From: Verrucomicrobiia bacterium
GTDB lineage: Bacteria > Verrucomicrobiota > Verrucomicrobiia > JADLBR01 > JAIBCM01
Assembly (NCBI GenBank): GCA_019694135.1
Contig: JAIBCM010000002.1
Span: forward strand, 148,143 to 212,142
Length of the DNA: 64,000 bases
Reading direction: 5' to 3'
Shown: positions 27,296 through 35,034 of the stretch, one piece after another
Layout of the letters: the number at the start of each line of letters is the position of its first letter
How positions within the stretch are numbered: the first letter of the stretch is position 1
The notes under the pieces: generated by a model
Databases searched by the model: none
What the model was told of the DNA's origin: nothing
The model's input: only the letters and a program-made list of their open reading frames with translations
Position numbers and translations under genes: made by a program

Positions 27296-27727
27296 CTAAT
27301 GATCAAAACCCATTCGATAAGGCCACTCTTGCCATTGCTTTACTAAACCTGCTCGAACAGGATTTTCGCGCATATAAATCCATTTTTCTTGAATGTTTTC
27401 TTCAGCTCTTAGAAGTCGATCGAAACAGCCAGGCTGCCATTGCCAGGTAGCTTTTAATTGTTGACGAATCCAACGTTTCAACGCTGCACTGAGATGGCCT
27501 ATTGCTTGATCTTTTTGATTCGGACTAACAAGAAGGTGAAGATGATCAGGCATTAAAACAGCAGCACAAATTATCCAGTTTTTAAGTCGTTTAGTTGCAT
27601 TACAAAAAGCATTCATAGCTTTCGTATTGGCTAGTACGGGTTGACGATCTTTAACACAAAAAGTGATGAAATAAATGACTGACGTTTCATGGGTTAACCA
27701 TACTGGAATACGTGGAGGATGAGCCAT
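27296..27727 (-). CDS. REP-associated tyrosine transposase (RAYT, Y1/HUH family)
   Basis: A 143-aa single-strand nuclease of the Y1 transposase superfamily. The HUH metal site is MPDHLHLLVSP, and the catalytic Tyr is in KWIYMRENPVRAGLV. The N-terminus (VYFITFCVKDRQPVL type strand) and WEYR/WPYR-like ending match the RAYT subgroup. It should nick at REP hairpins, and such a hairpin lies on each side. The gene looks intact (start ATG at 27727, no frameshift). Its minus orientation between plus-strand housekeeping genes fits insertion. Confidence 0.9.
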   Translation of the reverse strand: MAHPPRIPVWLTHETSVIYFITFCVKDRQPVLANTKAMNAFCNATKRLKNWIICAAVLMPDHLHLLVSPNQKDQAIGHLSAALKRWIRQQLKATWQWQPGCFDRLLRAEENIQEKWIYMRENPVRAGLVKQWQEWPYRMGFDH

Positions 27728-27759
27728 GGATCATAATTTAAATGGGAATTCCATTATTT

Positions 27760-27784
27760 GGCAAGCGGTGCGCTTGCCCTACAA
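27760..27784 (-). repeat. REP-like hairpin repeat, right copy (inverted)
   Basis: GGCAAGCG-GTG-CGCTTGCCCTACAA. Its reverse complement, TTGTAGGGCAAGCG, matches the left copy in the first 15 bases and in the closing GCTTGCC; only the 2-3 loop bases differ. Confidence 0.8.
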
Positions 27785-27864
27785 AATATCTTGAGTGCTT
27801 ATGATATTTGGAAATTCTAACAACTTGGCAATTAGAGGGGATTGCCTTAAATTGAATCCCATAT

Positions 27865-28722
27865 ATGTTAATTGAAACTCATGCTCATTTGGATTACAGC
27901 GATTTTGATGCAGATCGCGATGCGGTGGTGCAACGCGCCAAAGAAGCGGGTGTGGAACGAATCATTACCATTGGCACGAATGTTGAGAGTTCGCAAAGAG
28001 CGATAAAATTAGCGGAACAATATTCTGAAGTTTTTGCGGTGATTGGTGTCCATCCTACGGAAGTTGAAACGGTTCAAGGCAATTGGATTGAGCAACTTTC
28101 GCAAATGGCCGATCATCCGAAGGTGGTGGCGATAGGAGAAATGGGTTTGGATTATCATCATTTGCCGAGTGGAAAAATGGAAAATCCTTTTCGTAATGTG
28201 CTTGCGATGGAGGTGGCGCAGGATCCTTTGGCTATTTCTCGGAAGATTGCGGATGACGATTATAAAAATCTTCAAGCAACTGTGTTTCGCGCGCAATTGG
28301 ACTTGGCTTTGGAAAAGAAATTAAATGTCGTTATTCATCAACGCGACGCTTGGGAGGACACTCTAAATATTTTAATGAGTTACAGCGGAAAACTTCGCGG
28401 TGTTTTTCATTGTTTTGGAGGATCGGTAGAGCAAGCTTTGAGCATTTTATCCATGGGCCATCTGGTTTCTTTTACTGGTATTGTTACTTTTAAAAACGCT
28501 GAGAATGTTCGACAAGTTATTGCGGCAATTCCTCAAGATTGTTTTATGGTGGAAACAGATTGCCCTTATTTAGCGCCCGTGCCTTATCGTGGTAAGCGAT
28601 GTGAGCCGGCACATGTACAAAAAGTTGCGGAAAAAATTGCTGAAGTGCGTGGCATGTCTTTGTCAGAGGTTGAACAATGCACCACAGAAACAGCTAAACA
28701 TTTTTTTCGATTTTCTCAATGA
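27865..28722 (+). CDS. tatD: TatD-family metal-dependent DNase/hydrolase
   Basis: A TIM-barrel hydrolase with HAH at the N-terminus (IETHAHLDY), GEMGLDYH, VVIHQRDA, FHCFGGS and the metal-binding ETDCPYLAP. TatD proteins are 3'-5' exonucleases or quality-control hydrolases. The protein (285 aa) is about 25 residues longer than usual because of an insertion between GLDYHH and the following helix (about residues 95-125, MENPFRNVL through DDDYKN). It is joined to the acylphosphatase gene with no spacer. Confidence 0.92.
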   Translation: MLIETHAHLDYSDFDADRDAVVQRAKEAGVERIITIGTNVESSQRAIKLAEQYSEVFAVIGVHPTEVETVQGNWIEQLSQMADHPKVVAIGEMGLDYHHLPSGKMENPFRNVLAMEVAQDPLAISRKIADDDYKNLQATVFRAQLDLALEKKLNVVIHQRDAWEDTLNILMSYSGKLRGVFHCFGGSVEQALSILSMGHLVSFTGIVTFKNAENVRQVIAAIPQDCFMVETDCPYLAPVPYRGKRCEPAHVQKVAEKIAEVRGMSLSEVEQCTTETAKHFFRFSQ

Positions 28723-29001
28723 ATGATGAAAGCGCGTTTACACATTTTTTATTCTGGTCGTGTGCAAGGTGTGGGTTTTCGCGCTAGTGTGAAACAGATC
28801 GCTTGTGGTTACGAGGTAGTAGGATGGGTAAAAAATCTTCCTGATGGTCGTGTGGAGATGGTGGCTGAAGGAGATAAATCGGAACTGGAAGCTTTTCTTA
28901 AGGGTATTTCAGAAAGCTATCTCAATAGTTTTATTCATGATCAAGCGGCTGATTGGTTAGGGTCCCAGGGCGATTTAAAAAGTTTTCACATTGCTTACTG
29001 A
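28723..29001 (+). CDS. acyP: Acylphosphatase
   Basis: A 92-aa ferredoxin-like enzyme that hydrolyses acyl phosphates. The signature [12 protein letters not shown] holds the catalytic Arg, and [17 protein letters not shown] holds the catalytic Asn. The start codon immediately follows the tatD stop, which suggests translational coupling. The C-terminal part lacks the common GPP.A motif and reads [13 protein letters not shown], a mild deviation. Its cellular role is generally unclear. Confidence 0.92.
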   Translation: MMKARLHIFYSGRVQGVGFRASVKQIACGYEVVGWVKNLPDGRVEMVAEGDKSELEAFLKGISESYLNSFIHDQAADWLGSQGDLKSFHIAY

Positions 29002-29031
29002 GCTATCGTCAATCATTTGAGCTTGCCCAAT

Positions 29032-29067
29032 AAACGCAACCAAGGGTGATTTTTGCGTTTCAACAAT
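29032..29067 (+). terminator. Probable terminator after tatD-acyP
   Basis: AAACGCAA (29032-29039) pairs with TTGCGTTT (29053-29060) over 8 bp with a 13-nt loop. CAACA and a run of seven Ts follow. The GC content of the stem is modest. Confidence 0.5.
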
Positions 29068-29086
29068 TTTTTTCTATATTAGGAGT

Positions 29087-29305
29087 ATGAACACCGAAAC
29101 TCTGACTAATGATGCAAAGGCAATTTTGGATCAAGCCACCGATCAAGCTAAGGATTGGGTGATGACTAAAGCAGGGAAAGCAAAGTGTTGTTTGAAAGAA
29201 GCCGCGGATAAAGTGAATCGTCATATGTCGAAGCGACGCTGGATTGCGTTAGCGATGGTGGTAAGTGCGGGAGTTGTTGCCGGTTGTTTGTGGCGCAAAC
29301 ATTAA
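29087..29305 (+). CDS. Small DUF883-like membrane protein (72 aa)
   Basis: The amphipathic N-terminal half (ILDQATDQAKDWVMTKAGKAKCCLKEAADKVN, heptad-like) is followed by SKRRW and a C-terminal membrane helix, IALAMVVSAGVVAGCLW, with a basic end. This is the layout of the ElaB/YqjD (DUF883) stress proteins, which tether ribosomes to the membrane in E. coli. The match here is by architecture only. A shorter relative (30268) lies on the other side of the stress SDR. Confidence 0.65.
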   Translation: MNTETLTNDAKAILDQATDQAKDWVMTKAGKAKCCLKEAADKVNRHMSKRRWIALAMVVSAGVVAGCLWRKH

Positions 29306-29330
29306 TAGTTTGGACTCAACTTAAGGAAAT

Positions 29331-30197
29331 ATGAAAAAGGAAGCGAAAAAGGAAAATTTTCCGCCGCAGCATCAAGAGCGTCAACCAGGTTTAGAATCTG
29401 AAATGACCCCTCGTCCCCAATCAGACGATTCTCGGCATCGTGGTAGTGGAAAGCTCCAAGAAAAAATTGCATTGATTACTGGAGGTGATAGTGGCATCGG
29501 GCGCGCGGTCGCCATTGCGTTTGCAAAAGAAGGAGCCCATGTGGCAATCAATTTTTTGAATGAAACAGAAGATGCAAAAGAAACTAAACATCTCGTAGAA
29601 GAATACGGGGGAGAATGTCTTTTGCTGCCGGGCGATATGGGTTACGAAGAAAAATGCCAAGCTTTAGTGAAAAAAATTTGGGATCAATGGGGTAAAATTA
29701 ATATTTTAGTGAACAATTCTGCCGAACAACATCCTCAGGAATCAATCGAGGACATCACGAGCGAGCAATTGATGCGAACGTTTCAAACCAATGTGTTTGC
29801 TATGTTTTATTTAACCAAAGTGGTCATTAAAAAAATGTCAAAGGGTGATACGATTATTAACACGACCTCTGTTACCGCTTATCGTGGTAGTCCAGGACTT
29901 CTTGATTATTCTTCCACCAAAGGAGCGATTGTTTCATTTACTCGTTCTTTGGCACTGTCGGTAGTCAGTAAAGGAATTCGTGTGAATGCAGTGGCGCCTG
30001 GACCTATTTGGACGCCCTTAATTCCGTCAACTTTTCCCAAAGAGGATGTTACTACTTTTGGATCGCAAGTTCCCATGAAACGAGCAGGACAGCCGGAAGA
30101 GGTGGCGCCCAGCTACGTTTTTTTGGCTTCAGACGATTCTTCTTACATTACTGGACAAGTGCTTCACCCGAATGGTGGTGAAATCGTGAACACGTAA
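29331..30197 (+). CDS. Stress-type SDR oxidoreductase (GSP39/YhdF-like)
   Basis: A 288-aa SDR with the N-terminal extension typical of the YhdF/YdaD/YghA subgroup: the segment QHQERQPGLESEMTPRPQ precedes the core. The NAD(P) loop is ITGGDSGIGRAVA. NNSAEQHPQ replaces the NNAG motif in the subgroup-typical way, and the catalytic residues are in TTSVTAYRGS and LDYSSTKGAI. The end, YITGQVLHPNGG, is standard. In Bacillus the members belong to the general stress regulon. It lies 25 bp after one DUF883-like gene and 70 bp before the second. Confidence 0.9.
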   Translation: MKKEAKKENFPPQHQERQPGLESEMTPRPQSDDSRHRGSGKLQEKIALITGGDSGIGRAVAIAFAKEGAHVAINFLNETEDAKETKHLVEEYGGECLLLPGDMGYEEKCQALVKKIWDQWGKINILVNNSAEQHPQESIEDITSEQLMRTFQTNVFAMFYLTKVVIKKMSKGDTIINTTSVTAYRGSPGLLDYSSTKGAIVSFTRSLALSVVSKGIRVNAVAPGPIWTPLIPSTFPKEDVTTFGSQVPMKRAGQPEEVAPSYVFLASDDSSYITGQVLHPNGGEIVNT

Positions 30198-30267
30198 AGG
30201 GTGTCATGAGGCGATTCAATCGCCTCGAATGGATGTGATTAGTATAAAATGAAAACCAACAAAATCT

Positions 30268-30432
30268 ATGAACGAAAATGCTACAGATAACAAAATGGAT
30301 ACAACGGATGTCGTGAAGAAAGTAGAGCGTGCGGTAGATAAAACAAAAGGATTCTTTCGTCGACATTGGAAAGCCACTGCTATGGTTTTAGGCGCTGGTG
30401 TTGTAGCTCGCTTTTTCCTTAAGAAAAAGTAG
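30268..30432 (+). CDS. Tiny membrane protein (54 aa), relative of the one at 29087
   Basis: ATG at 30268, TAG at 30430-30432. The N-terminal 30 residues are charged and helical (TTDVVKKVERAVDKTKGFF). Then come RRHW and a membrane helix AMVLGAGVVARFFL ending in Lys-Lys-Lys. The segment HWKATAMVLGAGVVA aligns with RWIALAMVVSAGVVA of the 72-aa protein at 29087, so the two are likely paralogues around the SDR. It is short enough to be missed by length cut-offs. Confidence 0.6.
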   Translation: MNENATDNKMDTTDVVKKVERAVDKTKGFFRRHWKATAMVLGAGVVARFFLKKK

Positions 30433-30496
30433 GAGCAAATCATTGTAAGAATTTCTTCCTGGCGAGAAAGAAGGACGTTCTTCATTCTTTAACTCA

Positions 30497-31417
30497 ATGA
30501 AAGAACGTCCTTTAACCCAATACGCTTTGCTTTCCGTTGCGGTAGCAATTGTTATTTTGCTTCTAAAATTGGTTGCCTGGCATTTGACTGGTTCGATTGG
30601 TTTGCTTTCTGATGCGTTGGAATCGGTGGTCAATTTGGTGGCAGCTTTTATTGCCTGGATTTCATTATCAGTAGCGATTCAACCGGAAGATAAAGAACAC
30701 GCCTTTGGCCATTCCAAAGCGGAATATTTCGCTTCGGGTTTGGAAGGTCTTTTCATTTTTATTGCAGCCTTAGGCATTGCATGGGCTGCGATTGAACGCT
30801 TCTTTCATCCTCAAGCCCTTACTCACACTTTTCAAGGCATTCTTGTTTCCTCCGGCGCTTCAGTGATTAATTTGGTAGTGGCTTTGATTTTGTTGCGCGT
30901 TGGCAAAAAACGATCCTCGGTCGCTTTGGAAGCGGATGGCAAACATCTCATGACCGATGTCTGGACTTCCGTGGGCGTTATTATTGGAATAAGTTTAGTC
31001 GCTTTGACCCAATGGTGGTGGCTGGATCCGATGGTTGGATTGCTTTTATCCGCTCACATTGTTGTGACCGGCTTAAAACTCATGAAGGAATCCATGCGCG
31101 GCCTAATGGATTTCCGATTACCCAAAAAAGAACTCGCCCTTATTCAAGCCACGCTAGACAAATATGCTGCTGAAGGCATTGGCTATCACGCTCTACGCAC
31201 ACGCCGCGCTGCTGCATTAAAATTTGTTGCGGTTCATCTCCTGATGCCAGGAGAGTGGACTGTTGTTCAGGGTCACACCATCGTCGAACGCATCGAAGAA
31301 GACCTTCGCAATGCCATCCCCAACCTCATTGTTTTTACTCATATGGAGCCTCTCGAAGATCCGGCATCGTGGGAAGATGTGAAGTTAGAGAGGGGAAAGG
31401 TTTTTCATGAAAAATAG
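30497..31417 (+). CDS. Cation diffusion facilitator (CDF) efflux protein
   Basis: A 306-aa divalent-cation/proton antiporter of the inner membrane. Predicted helices start with YALLSVAVAIVILLLKLVAW. Metal-site residues appear in LLSDALESVVN (helix 2) and HLMTDVWTS (helix 5, HxxxD), with FGHSKAEYFA between helices. The C-terminal cytoplasmic domain (from about residue 205) has the family's ferredoxin-like pattern with HTIVERIEEDLRN and FTHMEP. The DALES motif (Glu in the fourth position) leaves the metal (Zn, Fe or Mn) open. It is a separate gene, 64 bp after the tiny membrane protein. Confidence 0.92.
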   Translation: MKERPLTQYALLSVAVAIVILLLKLVAWHLTGSIGLLSDALESVVNLVAAFIAWISLSVAIQPEDKEHAFGHSKAEYFASGLEGLFIFIAALGIAWAAIERFFHPQALTHTFQGILVSSGASVINLVVALILLRVGKKRSSVALEADGKHLMTDVWTSVGVIIGISLVALTQWWWLDPMVGLLLSAHIVVTGLKLMKESMRGLMDFRLPKKELALIQATLDKYAAEGIGYHALRTRRAAALKFVAVHLLMPGEWTVVQGHTIVERIEEDLRNAIPNLIVFTHMEPLEDPASWEDVKLERGKVFHEK

Positions 31418-31530
31418 GATTTTAGTAAAACAAAATTGGAGAAAATAACAGTTTTGGTGTTTGGAAAAAACGATTTTGAGTTAAAATTTTTCTGTCATTA
31501 AATTGGCTTTTATTTTTTTGAGTGAGAAAT

Positions 31531-31559
31531 TTGACAAAGTGGTCAAGTTGAGTTTTATT
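31531..31559 (+). promoter_or_regulatory. Putative sigma70 promoter of the 254-aa coiled-coil gene
   Basis: TTGACA (31531-31536), 17-bp spacer, TTTATT (31554-31559). These are the same two boxes and spacing as before the giant gene at 10932. An AT-rich leader of 39 bp follows. Confidence 0.55.
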
Positions 31560-31598
31560 CCCAGAAATCATTAATTTTTTAAAAATAAAATAGTTGTT

Positions 31599-32363
31599 AT
31601 GGGAAAATTTTCTGCAGGAATGGGTAGATTGGGAAGAGTGGGTACGGGTATCGCTCGTTTGAAAGAAGCGATGGGTAGTATCGCTACTTCAGTTGGCAAG
31701 ATCTCTCAATCCACTACTAAACTTCCTGAATTGAGTAGAGCTATACGATTTTCTGGTCGTGTTCAAAGTGAAGAATTATTAAAGGCGGGAGAGGTTTTAA
31801 TGGATTTACGAGGCTCTCTGGACGAAATCATGGATGTGCTTACAGATTTAAATAAATCTTTCGAAGTTATCGGTAAAACCGGTGTTGGTGAAGGAGTTGC
31901 TAGAAGATTTTATAGGCTTTCAGTGCCAATGACAGAGGCTACTGAAGCTTATGATGCTGCACTTGATATGTATATTAGGGTGGCTCATGGCGAGGCATCG
32001 AGAGGGGAGCTAGCCAATGCATTGGATAATCTTTTTGCAAAAGTTAAAAAATTGGAACAAGTTTCTGCTGAGGTTAACACAAGTATTGCTGGGCCAGGAT
32101 TTAATGCAGTAGGAGGTGGAAGTACAGATTATGATAATAATCCTGCTGCGATTTTAGCTCTTCCTGTTTCGCCTCAAGATATGGCGGATTTTGTTTATTC
32201 GATTGGAGATCAAGCTGACAATTTGGGACGTGGAGCTAAAAATGTTTGGGATGGCATATTAAATGAAACAGAATCCGGAATTAAGCACGCTGGGGATGAG
32301 ATAAATCGGAACTTTAATCAGCTTGAAGATTACGCTCGAAACGGCGGTTATTTGCGAATGTAA
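31599..32363 (+). CDS. Helical protein of the small coiled-coil group, unknown function (254 aa)
   Basis: Not recognised. The Gly/Arg-rich amphipathic N-terminus (GKFSAGMGRLGRVGTGIARL) leads into helices with heptad spacing (about residues 50-165). A Gly-rich turn (GGGSTDYDNNP) is followed by AAILALPVSP and further helices. The C-terminus is AGDEINRNFNQLEDYA-RNGGYLRM. The block 'LALP..P' and the late 'AG......F..LE' helix align roughly with the gene at 60242, so this may be a distant member of that array. It has its own promoter and is convergent with clpP. It lacks the WGIG ending. Confidence 0.7.
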   Translation: MGKFSAGMGRLGRVGTGIARLKEAMGSIATSVGKISQSTTKLPELSRAIRFSGRVQSEELLKAGEVLMDLRGSLDEIMDVLTDLNKSFEVIGKTGVGEGVARRFYRLSVPMTEATEAYDAALDMYIRVAHGEASRGELANALDNLFAKVKKLEQVSAEVNTSIAGPGFNAVGGGSTDYDNNPAAILALPVSPQDMADFVYSIGDQADNLGRGAKNVWDGILNETESGIKHAGDEINRNFNQLEDYARNGGYLRM

Positions 32364-32423
32364 ATTTTTTAAACGCTTTTAAAATGTCTGAATGAATCTT
32401 CCCAAAGAAAATTGTTAATTGAT

Positions 32424-33035
32424 TTAACTTTTCACTTCTTTGCGCGATTTAACCACTTCATCGACCAGGCCGTAGGCTTTGGCTTCTTCTGCGCTTAAAT
32501 AATAATCGCGATCGGTGTCTTTTTCGATTTGTTCAATGGGTTTGCCAGTGTGATGTGCTAAGATTTCGTTCAAGCGTTGTTTGGTTTTAAGGATTTCTTT
32601 GGCTTGAATGGAGATGTCGCTGGCTTGACCTTGCGCGCCGCCGAGGGGTTGATGGATCATGACTTTGGCGTTGGGTAGGGCAAAGCGTTTTCCTTTAGTG
32701 CCCGCAGCGAGGAGAACTGCGCCCATGCTAGCGGCTTGGCCGATGCAATAGGTTGCCACGTCGCAGGTAAGAAATTGCATGGTGTCGTAGATGGCTAAGC
32801 CAGCTGTTACATAGCCACCGGGGCTTTGCAAATAGATATTGATATCTTTTTTGGGGTCTTCCATTTGTAAGAAAAGCAGTTGGGCGATGATGGCATTGGC
32901 GATGGTGTCATCAATAGGGGTGCCAATAAAGATGATGCGATCTTTGAGAAGTCGAGAGTAAATATCGTAAGCGCGTTCGCCGCGGCCGGTTTGTTCGACG
33001 ACCATGGGAACGAGGTAGTTGTTGCTGATGTTCAT
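32424..33035 (-). CDS. clpP: ATP-dependent Clp protease proteolytic subunit
   Basis: A 203-aa serine peptidase forming the 14-mer chamber of ClpXP/ClpAP. The catalytic Ser is in [11 protein letters not shown] (about residue 103) and the His in MIHQPLGG (about 128), with [10 protein letters not shown] upstream and the Asp in the [11 protein letters not shown] region. The first residues ([24 protein letters not shown]) are standard with little or no propeptide. It lies 28 bp downstream of tig. The usual third member, clpX, is not adjacent: the next gene is on the other strand. Confidence 0.97.
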   Translation of the reverse strand: MNISNNYLVPMVVEQTGRGERAYDIYSRLLKDRIIFIGTPIDDTIANAIIAQLLFLQMEDPKKDINIYLQSPGGYVTAGLAIYDTMQFLTCDVATYCIGQAASMGAVLLAAGTKGKRFALPNAKVMIHQPLGGAQGQASDISIQAKEILKTKQRLNEILAHHTGKPIEQIEKDTDRDYYLSAEEAKAYGLVDEVVKSRKEVKS

Positions 33036-33063
33036 AATTTTTTTTCTCAGTTTTAGCTTGGTT

Positions 33064-34359
33064 TTATTCCACCTTCGCGTGGGTTAAAAGAAAATCAAGC
33101 GTTTTGCTAATAAGCAATTCTTCTTCGATTTGGTTAAGACCGTTGTGTTTGTTGAGTTCTTCGAGAAATTTTTGTGGTTCCATGCCGTATTGATGCGAAA
33201 GATGATGAATGCGATGGTTCATTTCTTCGGTGGTAACTTGCAAATTTTCTTTTTGCGCAATTTGCAAAAGGAGGAAAGCTGCCTTCACGCGCTCGCGAGC
33301 GCTTTTTTGGGCAGTTTGATAAATCTCATCTTTTTTGTCTTGGATAGCGTCGAGGCTGATGCCGCGTTGTTGATTATGTTCAACGATTTCGCGAACGACG
33401 TTTTTGGTTTGAGCCGCGAGAAGCGATTCCGGAAGATCAAAGTCGGTTTTGTTTAAAAGTTGTTCCAGAAGTTGATTTTTTTGCTGGGCAACGATGTCAT
33501 TTTTCTTTTGTGTCTGTAATCCTTCGCGCAAATTGGTTTTGACTTGTTCCAATGACATTTTGAAATGGTTTTGAGCGAAGTCTTCGTCCAGTTCTGGCAG
33601 ATGTTTTTCTTTAATGCTTTTCATTTCTACGGAAAAAATCGCTTTTTTCCCGACCAGTTCGGGGTAGGGAAAGTTTTCGGGAAATTCTACGGTGATTTCT
33701 TTTTTGTCACCGATATTCATGCCGACGAGTTGTCCGCCAAATTTTGGCAGAAAGGCGTCTTCTTCCAGTTTGATCCAAAGATTTTTTTGTTCGGCGATTT
33801 TTTTGGCTTCAGGGGCTATTTCTAGTAGTGGCTTGCCATCGACGGTTGCGGTATAATCGATCACGGCAAAATCGTCGGTTTGTGTAGGACGGCCGGTTAA
33901 GTCGTGAAAGTGGGCTTGGTGCTCGCGAAGTTGATTGAGTTGTTTTTCAAATTCTTCTTCAGTTAATGTGTCATCGATTTTGGGTAAGGATAAGCCTTTG
34001 TATTCCGGGAGGCGAATTTCGGGAGCCAGATCAACTAACGTGGAAAAGCTAAGGGAAAGGCCACGTTGAAATTTGAGATCTTCGATGGATGGAGAACTCA
34101 CGACGCGTAGTTTTTTTTCTTGAATGGCGCGTCGATAAGCTTTCGGAACTAGGGAGCGCTTGGTTTCTTCATCAATTTCTTCGCTAAATCGTTTGCTGAT
34201 TACGTCGCGAGGCACTTTGCCCGCACGAAAACCGGGAAGTTTAGCTTGTTTTTGAAATTCGTTGGTGATGCGTTCAATCTCTTCGTTGACTTCGTTGGCA
34301 GGTAATTCGATTTTGAGACGTTTCCTGCAACTGTTAATGTCTTCTATGGCTATATTCAT
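33064..34359 (-). CDS. tig: Trigger factor
   Basis: A ribosome-associated chaperone and prolyl isomerase, 431 aa as expected. The N-terminal ribosome-binding domain has the loop motif [12 protein letters not shown]. The FKBP-type PPIase domain (about residues 150-240) contains [51 protein letters not shown] strands. The C-terminal helical arms make up the rest. It is first of the tig-clpP pair. The UbiC-like gene lies upstream on the same strand (34 bp). Confidence 0.96.
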   Translation of the reverse strand: MNIAIEDINSCRKRLKIELPANEVNEEIERITNEFQKQAKLPGFRAGKVPRDVISKRFSEEIDEETKRSLVPKAYRRAIQEKKLRVVSSPSIEDLKFQRGLSLSFSTLVDLAPEIRLPEYKGLSLPKIDDTLTEEEFEKQLNQLREHQAHFHDLTGRPTQTDDFAVIDYTATVDGKPLLEIAPEAKKIAEQKNLWIKLEEDAFLPKFGGQLVGMNIGDKKEITVEFPENFPYPELVGKKAIFSVEMKSIKEKHLPELDEDFAQNHFKMSLEQVKTNLREGLQTQKKNDIVAQQKNQLLEQLLNKTDFDLPESLLAAQTKNVVREIVEHNQQRGISLDAIQDKKDEIYQTAQKSARERVKAAFLLLQIAQKENLQVTTEEMNHRIHHLSHQYGMEPQKFLEELNKHNGLNQIEEELLISKTLDFLLTHAKVE

Positions 34360-34393
34360 GAGGGCGAGAGCTTAAGCATCAGGCGCGTGATGG

Positions 34394-34927
34394 TCAAGCG
34401 GTTGGTTGAAAATACAACGAGTAACTGGTGACAAGAGGATTCCAAATTTCGAGTGTTGGCACGGAATAAATCATGTTTTGTGGTGAGGTGATCTGAAATT
34501 GGTAGCTTCGTCCATAGCAATTTTGAGTTGTGGAGAAAAGTTGCTGTAAAAAATCGCACGAGAGAAAAAGGAGTGGGGTGATTGATTTTTTTTCGAGGGC
34601 ATAACCTTGCGAGGCAAGCCAAGGGCCTAAGGGTTCATCGATTTGCGCCCAATCAGGAATTTTTTCTGAAAAAGTGGTTTCGGCAATTTCGATTAAGGTG
34701 TTGGGTTTTTGAGAAAGCCGAAGTTGATTGCATCGGATAAGGGTATTTTCTGTTTTTTTGAAAGTTTGCTGGCTTTGTAAGGTTTGATTTACCGCTCTTT
34801 CTAAAAGAGGTGTGGTAAGAGTGGGAGTTGTTAGCAATTGGTAGATAAAGGGCTTTGTCTTTCGGAGTAAAATAAGTTGATCCGAAGTGAAGGTTTCCCC
34901 TTTCAATTTGAAAAGAATTAAAGGCAT
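34394..34927 (-). CDS. Chorismate-lyase (UbiC)-like protein
   Basis: 177 aa. Residues 31-44 (LLTTPTLTTPLLER) resemble the opening LLT...T..FE of UbiC. DEPLGPWLASQG (about 98-108) matches its PLG..L block. YGRSYQFQI (138-146) followed by SVPTLEIWNP (155-164) matches W-G-R-R...TELFLP, with Glu160 at the catalytic Glu position and Arg65 or Arg70 near the catalytic Arg. UbiC makes 4-hydroxybenzoate for ubiquinone. The match is by eye and remote. No other quinone-pathway gene is nearby. It is upstream of tig on the same strand and divergent from the ATP synthase operon. Confidence 0.5.
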   Translation of the reverse strand: MPLILFKLKGETFTSDQLILLRKTKPFIYQLLTTPTLTTPLLERAVNQTLQSQQTFKKTENTLIRCNQLRLSQKPNTLIEIAETTFSEKIPDWAQIDEPLGPWLASQGYALEKKSITPLLFLSCDFLQQLFSTTQNCYGRSYQFQITSPQNMIYSVPTLEIWNPLVTSYSLYFQPTA

Positions 34928-35034
34928 AAAAAGTTATTAGCGTTTTATTTTAAATGGGGAAAAAGATTTATTTTTGCATTTTTTTAAAAGTTTCGCTTGT
35001 GTAAGTTCTCGTAGGCTGCTTAATTCTTGCGCGC

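Larger units (their letters stand above)
27266..27784 (-). mobile_element. REP/RAYT element: Y1 transposase between inverted REP hairpins
   Basis: The unit comprises two inverted REP-like hairpins enclosing a single Y1-transposase gene, inserted between miaB and tatD. No target-site duplication could be seen. RAYT genes flanked by REPs are known to be domesticated rather than self-spreading. Whether further REP copies exist in the genome cannot be judged from this window; none were noticed here. Confidence 0.7.
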
